A DNA stretch of 64,000 nucleotides, taken from Loripinus fragilis. Taxonomy: Eukaryota > Mollusca > Bivalvia > Lucinida > Lucinidae. The translations under genes were made by a program, and so were the position numbers. The DNA lies in the NCBI GenBank assembly GCA_964019695.1, contig OZ026514.1, positions 99,502,845-99,566,844 on the forward strand. The letters are read 5' to 3'. A model generated the notes under the pieces. It was not told the DNA's origin. It was given only the letters and a program-made list of their open reading frames with translations, and made no database searches. Shown piece by piece: positions 23,201-35,200 of this stretch. Position 1 is the stretch's first letter; each line of letters starts with the position of its first letter.

Positions 23201-26200
23201 CTGTGTGATTAGTGAGAATATTGTAAAAATGTATGTTGATGAGTGTACCAGCTGGAACTTTGCGTCCATCAAACTCTAGATCTTGTGTTGTTTCCCTCTG
23301 TACAAATAGCACTGGTGGGTTCATCCTCATTGATTCCTTGAGACACATGCTCAAATATGACAACTTTGGCAAGTCATTCCTGGCAACAATAAAAGACAGA
23401 TTCAAGTTTCTAGCTCGGCCAACATGTTTCGAAAAGCAAGTGAGTATGACCAGGAAATGCCACAATCACGGGCAACAGACCACTGCAGGGCACTGGGAGT
23501 AAGTGACACAAAACACTAACCCATAAAATAATACTTAAAATGTTCCAATAAAAAAATGTTGGACGGTAATAAAAACCAAAGAACCAGTGTTTCTATTGCA
23601 AACTGAGAACAAAGTTGCAAATGAAAATGACTGAGTTTCCCTATGAAAAAACAACAACAAACAAACTAACAAGTGGTATGTGTGCTCAGTAAGGACTCCC
23701 ATTTTCCTTGACATCTGTCTTGTTTTTCAGAGTCATTATAGTGCTCTGAATGGATAGCTTGGGGATCTTAATGTCTTGACTGAGAGCACATGTCATTCTG
23801 TTGGTTTTGTCATGGGGCAGCTCATTCCTAAAGCTTATTCATTCAGGCTTCTATACTCAAGACAGTTATTAATTGCCAACAATCTAGTATGAAAATATTA
23901 CCAGATAATCTCATCAGAATCTCGTCCATCTAAAACTTCGTCAATTTCCTTTTGTATTTTAATTTGTGCATCTTGGTGGATGGCGAATGTATGTAAAGCC
24001 CAGGATAAAGCACTGGTTGTGGTGTCATGGCCTGCAATACATAAATAATATTGGTTTTTCAAAAAATAATAATCAATTTAAAACAAAAAGGCTCCCATGC
24101 GAGCTAGACAATTTTTTGTGTATTATCAAAAACAGAATCTAGGGCAATTTGGCGCCAGTAAAATGCATTTAAGACCCACTTTAGCTTAGGCTGCTGTCTG
24201 TTCTAAGACAATGGTTCTGTTGTTGTTGCTTTTTTGTTTTACGTACCTCCCATTGTTTGTGGGAGTTCTGTGTTGGTCTTTGTTTTGGTATGCATTACTT
24301 TATGTCCTTCCTAGTTTTGCAATCATATTGACGAGGAAGACAGCTAATTGCTTTGCTTTCATTGTCTTTTGGATGTCTTGTTACTGTAAATGTCCTTTAG
24401 CTCTTCCTCGTGGTGTCGTGGGTTGGTCTGCAGTATGTGATTGTGATATTTCTTGATCATACTCACTTACTTTTTTTACTTACAGAAGTTCCTGAATACG
24501 CTGAGATGTGACGTAACATGATGATGTCATTTTAAAAATGACTTCACTTGTTTATCAACGCACAGCTGTTTTTTTTTTTTCCTTCACACGGGTTGGTATC
24601 GAGTATGAGAGATATAATTTTCTCACATAGGTAAAAAACTAAACATGTGTCCATGGGACACGGATGCCCCCGCTATTGCCAAATTCGTATAAATAGGGAA
24701 TTGTCATTAACAAAGGACAATCACTCCTTAAAGCATGGTGCCATATAGACCATTATCAAACTTGAGGAAAACATCATGGTACTAAACAATGTGACAAAGT
24801 TTCATAAAATTCTGATCAAAATATTCGACTTAGAGAGAGGACATCGTTTAAAACGGTGATTTTTAATAACCAAAGGTCCATAACTGCTGAAAGCATGGTG
24901 TGATATGGACCATTATCGAACTTGTAGAAGACATCACAATACTTAACAATGTGACCAAGTTTCATAAAATTCTGATCAAAAATATTCGGTTTAGAGAGTA
25001 GACATCGTTTAAAATGGTGAATTTTCATAAACAAAGGGCCATAACTACAGAAAGCAGGGTGCGATATGGACCATTGTCATATGACTGGATAGAATCCTGT
25101 CTCCTGATTGGCCAGATTTGTCTTCATAAATCTCAATGTCTACCTCAAAACTGGTCTAAACTGGCTCAGAAGGTGATATAGGACAAAATCCAGCTCAAAC
25201 TAGTTTCCAGAAGTTAATATTTTTGACACTTCTGCAATATCACCCTCTAGAGAGCTAAAATAGCATGATGAGTATAAAACTAGCATGTGCTGCATGAAAT
25301 TGACATGATTTGCTGTTTCGCATCCCAACAGGTAAACTAAAGATTTTCATGACTTTTAACAACTGTTTTGTTATGTTTTGTTTGTTCATTTATCTTTGTT
25401 TGAATAAACAAAATGTAAAAAAAAGTTTTATGATTAAATTTTACATTCCGTATTTAGAGAATTAATATACATTTCAAATTGCAAAATACTACATTAAAAT
25501 ATTTTAATAACAGTTGATAAAACTTGTTAGAAAGTCCTTAGGTTGAAGGTTGACTTCAGCAACAAAAGTAAAAGTAGAACATTTCCATTCTAAGTTGAAA
25601 AGTCATATAACAAAACAGCTATTTACTTCAATTTCGGTAGACATGAGGATTTATCTACCCTTAAAAGTGATATTCATCTCGGCCTAGCAGCCTCGGTGAA
25701 TTATCACTTTTTCTGGTAGATAAGTCCTCATGTCTACCTCATTGAAGTCAATAATTGTATATTATTGAACTTGAAGAAGACATCATGGTACTAAACAATG
25801 TGACCAAGTTTCATAAAATTCTAACAAAAAATATTCGACTTTGAGAGCGGACATCATTAAAAAATGGTGAATTTTCATAAACAAAGGGCCATAACTCTTG
25901 AAAGCATTGTGCGATATGGACCATTATTGAACTTGAAGACATCATGGTACTAAACAATGTGACCGAGTTTAATAAAATTCGAATAAAAAATATTCAAATT
26001 AGAGAGCGGACATCGTTTAAAATGGTGAATTTTCATAAACAAAGGGCCATAACTACTGAAAGCCTGGTGCGATATAGACCATTATCGAACTTGAAGAAGA
26101 CATCATGGTACTCAACAATGTGACCAAGTTTTATAAAATTCTGATCAAAAATATTCGAGTTAGAGAGCGGACATCATATAAAACGGTGAATTTTCATAAA

Positions 26201-29200
26201 CAAAGGGCCATTACTACTGAAAGCCTGGTTCGATATAGACCATTATCGAACTTGAAGAAGACATCATGGTACTCAACAATGTGACCAAGTTTCATAAAAT
26301 TCTGATCAAAAATATTCGAGTTAGAGAGCGGACATCATATAAAACGGTGATTTTTCATAAACAAAGGGCCATATTTACTGAAAGTCTGGTGCGATATAGA
26401 CCATTATCGAACTTGAAGAAGACATTATGGTACTAAACAATGTGACCAAGTTTCATAAAATTCTGATAAAAAATATTCGAGTTATAGAGGGGACGTCGTT
26501 TAAAACGGTGAATTTTCATAAACAAAGGGCCATAACTCTTGAAAGTCTGTTGCGATATAGACCATTATCAAACTTGAAGAAGACATCATGGTACTAAACA
26601 ATGTGGCCAAGTTTCATAAAATTCTGATAAAAAAAATTGGAGTTAGAGAGGGGACTCGTTTAAAACGGTGAATTTTCATAAACAAAGGGCCATTACTCTT
26701 GAAAGCCAAATGCGATATGGACCAATATCAAACTTGAAGAAGACATCATGGTACTAAACAATGTGACTAAGTTTCATAAAATTCTGATAAAAAATATTTG
26801 AGTTAGAGAGCGGACGTCGTTTTAAACGGTGAATTTTCATAAACAAAGGGCCATAACTCTTGAAAGCCTGGTGCTATATGGGACAGAAGTACGTAAGTAC
26901 GTTATTATGATGAACGTACGTACGGATGGACGGACAGGGGTAACACTTAATGCCCCGGCCATTATCATGGCGGGGGCATAATCAGCAGAAACCCAATATC
27001 TGGTGTGCAAGAAAGTATCAGGCTCATATTTCAGCGTTTTTAACCACTATCAAATTTCTGAATCTGGCCCTCAGTATTAGTGACAATATTACGAACTTTC
27101 AAAAAGAAATATGTCTACTTCATTTCTTATTTCTAGTGGTGTCATGCCAATACCATTGTCATCGTTGGCTGTTAATAAAATGGCAAGAAAGTCTTTTGGT
27201 TTTGTTTGAGACGCATCATTAATTTTCTGCAAAGAAATAGTAGTTTGTTAAAACATTGTAATCAATGTTTCACTGAAACTCAGGTTGTTTGGATAATCAG
27301 AAACTGAGCTGTTCGCTTAGTTAGGTTTTTATCAATCTCTATGGCCAGAAATACAATGTGATAAAAGAAATTCAAACAATATGATATGATCTATCCAAAT
27401 CTTACTAGATCAAACTGAAAAGATTATTCCATCAAACACAAGATGGGATAAAGCATAGCTTTGGTGAAGTTATTTTCTGCTAAAAATGATAATACCGTCT
27501 TCTATTTATCCATAAGTCTTTCAATTATGTTCTCTGTGAAAGCTTTGAATGTTTTCAATAGGTATCCAGGGCAAGTTTCTCGTCTTGAAAAATCAAACAG
27601 TGATTTGTAAACAAATACTATATAAGATGAATGAAGATTTTCGAACACAACTGAATAATTAGAAAAACCTATTTATTGTTGAAGTATATGACAAGTCATA
27701 CTTTAGCATTAGATGTGTCAGTGACCAAATTAAGAGAGGACACACTATCTCGTTATCGATATGAAACACTTGTCACAGCATGTGATATACTTGGGATCAG
27801 AAGTTTATCCTCTACAAACCTTGTTGGCTAATATTAATTATGCTGTAGTGTAGAAGCCTTAACGGCTTAAGTCATAAAAGAAATTCAATGACAGCAACAA
27901 TATTAATTACTGACAAAGAGTTTTGAAAAATGTAGACATGAATATTATCTACACCCTCATGTATTACTCAGGTGGGAACCATCCTTATATAGGCTTACTT
28001 ACGTATTGGCGAACTTACCAGTTGTTTTCTTCTTTTCTGTATTATATCTTCCGATACATTATGAATATAGTCACAATTTTTCTTCCATCGCCTTCCATCA
28101 CTTGTTAATGAGTAGATACAATTTGGGTACAACCAGAATTTGCTGGAAGAATATAGTGCATTATATATCAAAGTGGTGTGTATAGGTAGGCGTACTGGTT
28201 ACAATTTCCATACATTGTAACACATATTTGTAAAAAAAAATATGACACTCATTTGTGAGTTTGAAAGCGCAGTACTTTTTCAGCCAATCATTCATTTTTA
28301 AACATTACGTGATTGGGTAAACATTTGTCATAACCTTTGAACAATAATAATTTTGACATGACCTTGTTTTCTAATTAGAATTATATACTCATTAAACATT
28401 TTGCGTTCGATGTGTGTGTCAGTATATTCGTGCTAAAATAGGGAAGATCGAAGGCAAAGACCAGGAATCGATACACCCAAGTACTATATCTGACCCAGGA
28501 CACCCACAGTATTTGTCGATCCATATTCGCTTCTCCATTACAAAAACAACAAACACATTAAAAAGAACCAAACCAGCTCCTAAGTGCCAGTTTTAGAGTT
28601 ACACTGTTTATAATCTGCGAAATTGTTATTAATGGATTATCTACACCCTTACACTGATTAATGAACCATATTGCTGACATATTTGAAATATGCTCAACGT
28701 ATGCAAATTCATATTTCTATTAGCTACTGTAAAACATTTTGTATTGCTTCCTGATCTTTGCCTTCTTCCTTAAGTGTCTTTTATTCTTATCTGTAACCTC
28801 CAAATCTGGTGAACCGTTGAACTAAATCAAAGCTTTGGTTTATTGTCTACCCCAACGATACAAAAGCTACCTTAAACAAGAAAACAAGATCATAACCAAT
28901 TCATAAGCGCGCACTTTGGTATCCTTGAACTTGTGCTACCAAGTGTCAACTCTCAAGTAAATAGACAAAGTTGGTCTTACAAAAATCGCTCTCCCATGAG
29001 ATGATTCAAGTCATTCACAGCTTGGATGTAGGGATGGTTGGTGCTGAAAATAAAACAAAGTGAGATATTAAGTGAATGGTTAACGTAACGACGGAGCATA
29101 ACAGTGATATGCATATTGGTTTAAAATTTTATGCAACATTTCCCAAAGCATTGATTGAAAGCGAGTTCTTAGTCTAAACCCCAAATCTCTATATATTTGC

Positions 29201-32200
29201 GAAGTCAAAATGTTGGCCAGATGTATAAGAGACACATCACAGTTCCAGAAAATATTGCTGCCGCACCATACCACCAGTGATACCTTCAGCTACACTTGCT
29301 ACTGAAAGAAAGCTCCACGTAAACGCTTTAAATCCAAGCTAAAGATGCTGTGTCACAAACTGTCATCCAACAGTGAAATTTTCTTCGCAAATATTTGAGT
29401 TATATGTATATGAATTTTTATACTTCAATTTTGCTTTAAGGACCATAACACTCATTAAATGCTTATCCGTAGGTGAATTTACATGATGATGCATGTTTTC
29501 AGCTGTTGAAGACGTCTGAGATTGACTAGGGATGCTGCTGCCAAGCTGGCAAGTTTTTCCTTTTTTAGCGAACGGTGCATACAATCGAATGAGTTGTAAC
29601 TGTAGAAATACAATTATACTAATACTGTGCAAAAGGAACTGTCACCCAATAGGCTGGAAAATCCTTTTAAACCGTTATTAATGGTGGGGTGGATAGGACA
29701 AATAAAAGAAAACATTAAGGTACTGGTTGGAATGAAAATATTAGTAAAAAGTGTGGCAATTGTCTCATATATCATGAAGTTTGTGTTTGCATGCCTGGAA
29801 AGCTTCCCATACATCATTCATATTTCAATTGAGATTTGAAGATAACATAGCAAAGTATAGTCTCCACATCGTGGACTAAGTAATATATAGCAATTTCAAA
29901 CATTGTTATGTAAAAAAAACACAGAAAAAAAAAACAAAACAAAAAACATTGACCACTAAAGAACAATACGTTGCAACCAGCGCTTTGTCACTTAACTCAC
30001 CCAACAGTTTGGCAGTCAGACTTCATGGAAAAGGCACATTGTAGTATGACATCTAATGTAAATAAACTGATTTGAGAAAATGCCTCGAAGTAGTTGCCCT
30101 CCTTTGCAAAATAATCTAACTTTCCCTGAAAGCAAAGACATTCAATATGTAAAGTTTGCCTCCACTTTGCTTAAACTATATTAATTCTAATCAATCGAAT
30201 AGACTTCCTCATTAATACAGCCCTTAAAACACCATCCTGAATTTACAACAGAAGATTATTTGAAAAATATTTCTTACAACCCATATAAGCCTAGTATCCC
30301 TTTATTTGGACGTTGGCAAACAATGCAGAACAAAATCAGACGCCGCTGAACGATTAGTGCATAAAGCATACTCTGTTTGCTTACAGAATGTCCAACCAAT
30401 TTTTGAATAAAAATGGAAAATACCATCCAATAACCTTAAAATTAGAAATGAACTCGTCCAATGGACAGGGATACAAATTCACTCGTCTTGAATGGGTTCA
30501 GGACCAATCAAAGGTTCTGGCGATTGATAACTGGTAATTATAACATACTATGATATCTTATAAGAAAGGGAGGTGTCTCAAATGTTTCAGTCGTGGCTTG
30601 TACTTTTTAACCAGTCACACAATCACAAATAGCCACTTTTATCACTCTAACAGGGTTTGTACTTACTGTCAATGCTCCGCATTTATAAGTTTTCAAGTAT
30701 AGATTGGCCGTTTTGCGTTGTAGCCAAATGACATTGCTGTGCATAAACTGATCACTTCTTCTTCTTCTTCTTCTTCCAGTCAATGGTCAGGATTCTTACT
30801 AGAATGTACTGTTGAATGCACTTGGAATGATAATTATGGTAAATGTTTTGGTCAAGCCCACTAGTATATCGTTGATAATGAAAGCCAAGATTTATCAACT
30901 GTTCTTTGAAATGTACTTATACGTGTACCCTTTCAGGGTTTGTAACAGATTAGTGTGTATGTTTTGGGATGTATTATTAGGCGAATGAGTGTTACCGTGC
31001 GCGGATTCAGAAAGTTTTGTCAGAGGGGGTCCAAATTTGATAACGTTTTTTTTGGTTGATGAGGGAATAGAGGATCCAAATACCGCTATAAATGGGCCAT
31101 CATCGGCCCGCCAAAGAAACGCCATTTACATGGCGGGCCGATGATGGCCCAACATTAAATGCTGGCTTGGTAGTAGCTTTGTGATTTTCAGGGGATCCGG
31201 ACCAGTATTACTAGGAAACACTATAAATTTGTGATTTTTCAGAGGGGGTCCGGACCTCCTGTTCCCCACTCTGGATCCGCACATATATTAGGCGAATGAG
31301 TGTTACATATGGTCAACGTTGTCAGACCCGCCCCATTGATGAAGTTTTCAGGATCCGCGCATGTTACGTAGTATCCATACCAATAGCACGTTCGTTGCAT
31401 CGTTGTTTATTGTCATGTATTCTTTGAGGATATCGAAGTGGAATGCTGGTGTAAGAAGGTGTCTGTTTCTATGCCATTTCTCTCCATTACTGACGAGCAG
31501 ACCTTCTCCAATCCAGTCCATTATCAAGCCGTAGATGTGACGACTCTTCGGCTCTGACCAAAAAAAGAAAATACAAAATTAATCAGACCCTCTTCCTCCC
31601 CCCCCACCCTTGACGAAATTTTGTGGATCCGCGCATGATAGTATACATACCAATAGCACGTTCGTTGCCTCATTGTTTATTATCATGTACTGTTTGAGGA
31701 TATCGAAGTGGAATGCTGGTGTAAGAAGGTGTCTGTTTCTATGCCATTTCTCTCCATTACTGACGAGCAGACCTTCTCCAATCCAGTCCATTATCAGGCC
31801 GTAGATGTGGCGACTCTTCGGTTCTAAGAAAATAGAAACAATGAGACGAGTTCTGTGTGGCTGTGTTAGAGATGGACTCCCTATATATAAAAACCTGAGA
31901 ACTCAAAGATAATAACTCAAAGTACCTGCACAAGTGGCAGTCAAATTGAGATACATATGTATCAGCTCAGTGACCATAATTGTTTCAACGATATATTAAA
32001 AGTTACGTGCATTTACCAAGGGACTTCAAGTAAAGAAACAGCCAGAAGGTCTAGATGGGGTATAATGATTAGTGAATAATGGCCTTTTTATAATGAATAG
32101 TGAATAATGAGCCAAAAAATAATGAATAGTGAATAATGAGAGCATAAAGAATAATGAATAATCCTATTTTTTTAATGAGTTGAAGAAAAAAAAAGAATAG

Positions 32201-35200
32201 TGAATAACCAGATTTCTTTGCCACCTTTCTTACTTTTAATGAATAATTGGTCTTATTTTAACCCAAAATTTTAATGAGATGAATAATGGGCTAAATTTTT
32301 AATGAATAGTGAATACCTGACCCCCCCCCCCCATCCAGACCCTCAGTCAGACTGAAACACATCCTCAAAATCATAATTCACTGAAACAGATTGTTTAAAA
32401 GGCATACTGCGATAGGACTGAACGTGCCAGTCTCATTTAAACTTTTAGAACGTTCGATTAAAAAGAACCTCTTGTGCACTGCCAGCCATGGTTCTGTATT
32501 TTGCAACATAATAGATTTTGTCTGTAATAACCAGCAGTAGATCTGCTGCGTATTCACACATTCGGCAGTTGCAGGACCAATTACGACATAATGCCCAGTT
32601 CCATAGAAGAAGAAGAAGAAGAAGAAGAAGAAGAAGAAGAAGAAGAAGAAGAAGAAGAAAGAGGACTCCTCATACGCCGGAGCCGGCCGATATTGACAGT
32701 GCCTACCGACAGGGCCTTTGACCTGACTCAACAATATTGAGCCGTGACATGAGATTTCCAACAATGTGGTATGTGCGACCAGCAAAGGCTCAGACCAGCC
32801 TGCGCATACGCGCAGACTGATCAGAGCCTTTGCTAGTCGCTTAAATATTCTATGACTGTTAAGCTACGGACTGAACATCATTTGAGGTTTCTACGATTAA
32901 GATGATGCTGCACAGGCTCGTCTGAATCTACACTTGTCAAAATGCCACATTGTTGGAAATCTCGTCTCGCGGCTCACATTTAGTTATACGACGGACCATC
33001 TAATAATGTAAAAGAGAAAGAAGGAAGCATCCATGGTGAAATGGTAAACTTACCTGAAGACTTCAGGATAACTTTCACTGTTTCCGGGTGATTGACTTGT
33101 ACCATACAAATGAAGGGTCCTATCCAGCCCTTACTCAGTTTGGGGTAATCCACCACGTGTTCCCTCTGATACTTGAGGCCAGCTTCATTGAGGCCGGGGT
33201 ACTGAAACATTGTTTACAAAACGCCAGGTACAGTCCTGTCAGCCAAGAGTGACGTTGACGCCATGCTTTGTTTACAAAGTTATCAGGAACTTAGAATCGA
33301 TAGATCACTTGTGTATTAACCTATCCACAGGATAGGATTAATACACAAGTGATCTATCGATTGGCGTTAGCTCAAGTGAAGTGTTAACTTAGCAATTGTA
33401 AACACAATATTACGTCACTGTCACTCTTGGTTGGCACGACAGTAGACCGTTCGCTTGATGGTCGAACGTTGTGGGTTACGTACATCCATAAATTTTAGAT
33501 TTGTTCTACTACATTAGTTTGAACAATATTTATTCCAAGCTAATTACAGCATTGTATGGGGCATGAGATAGCAAAAATAGACAAATACTCCGTATATAGA
33601 CGGTTGAGTAAAAATTGTCTTTATTGTTTGCTGCTTTCGAAGCAGCAAACTTTCAGATTGACTTTTTCGGAAATCCGGTCATGCGCACTGCAGAGTAGCT
33701 GTCTGACGCAACCCTGTCATTGTTATTAATAGTCGGGTATAACGCAATACCGCCGCCTGTGTTGAAGAAATGAGATACTTTGATTTGGGACGATATTATA
33801 GGATCCGCTAAAATGGAAAATCATTATAAAGTTCAGCTTGGAACGGCCAGATGCAAGTCATTATAGACAAAGTTTAAAAAGAAAACGACTTACCTTTAAA
33901 TGGTTTACGCATGCGCGGATCCAGAAAGTTTTGTCAGAGGGGTCCAACTTTAACTTTTTATTTTTGTTTTCTTTTTTTTTGATGAGGGGAGGAAGGATTC
34001 AAATACCACTATAAGCGGGCCATCAACCGCCCGCCAGCGAAACAAATGGCGTTTCGCTGGCGGGCCGATGGTGGCCCAACACTGAATGCTGGCTTGTAAG
34101 TTTTGTGGTTTTACAGGGGATCCGGACTAATAATGCTAAGAAACCCTATATTTTTTGTGATTGGGTCGGGACCCCCTGTCTCCCCCTCTGGATCCGCACA
34201 TGCTTATGTATTTATCCATTTACATTAATCCATTTATCCGTAAATTGCGTTTGAAAACTAAAATTAAAGTCGCATTCTTTAAAAATAGCTATGAGACAAA
34301 ATTGACCACAGTAAATGAACTGATGCAACACTACTGACTAACCCTTTACCTGCGAGTAACTTTAACTCTTTGCATGCTGAGCCATGATGATATTATTCAG
34401 AGAACCCTCGAAAACGCAGGTCACAGAAAGAGACAAGTCAATATATATATGCACAAGATCGTCGCATTTTTTCTGCTTCCCGCAACTTAGGTACCAGCGC
34501 ATGCTTATTTCATATAAAGTACAATGTAGAACCAGATAAAATATCCAGAATCATGTACCTTAATTACCATGTTTTGAAGTGGTACTAGTCGCTCGAGCAA
34601 TGAAAAATGAGCCATTGCATGAGAAAACCTGTCTTTCGGGATTGGCTTCACTGAAGAAGCAAGTGGATCTATCATACCCATGCGCGGATCCAGAGGTCCG
34701 GACCCCCCCCTGGAAATTCACAAGTTTTATATTAACGTTTGCCCCCCCCCCCCCACATCCCTGGAAAATTTTGGACCCCCTCCCCTGTAAAATGTTGGAC
34801 CCCCTCTGGAACCTTAAAAAATATAGTTTTCTTTAAAATAAACCATTGATACCCCTCTGTAAAACTGTAAAAATGCCTAAAAACGTTATCAGAGTTTTTT
34901 CGGACCCCCCTCCCCACTGGCGAAAATTCCTGGATCCGCGCATGATACTACCATAAAGCCAACAGTGTTAGATGCACATGCTCATCTTTGCCTACTAGCG
35001 ACGAGGAAGAAAAAGCAAATCTCGGTTTGTGTGACGATGCAGCCGAACAATTTTATATCGCGAAGTGGTGAATTTCATGCAAACCCATGAAAGGGAGACA
35101 GCTCATGGGCGGATTCTCGAGGGGGGGGGCAGGGAGTCCGGACCCCCTACCCCCTGAAAAATCACCGAAAATAGGGTTTCTAAGCATACTAGTCCGGTTC

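Larger units (their letters stand above)
24032..27096. other. CYP4 gene A intron 7 (3.1 kb), repeat-filled
   Basis: Holds a Penelope-like 3' tail (24085-24480) and a large tandem-repeat element (24650-26985) interrupted by a palindrome-bearing segment (about 25070-25755). Hardly any unique sequence is left. Confidence 0.7.

Noticed and set aside
32378..32785. 135-codon minus-strand frame and its plus-strand Arg-rich shadow
   Set aside because: Both are read through an (AGA)n microsatellite and part of a MITE.
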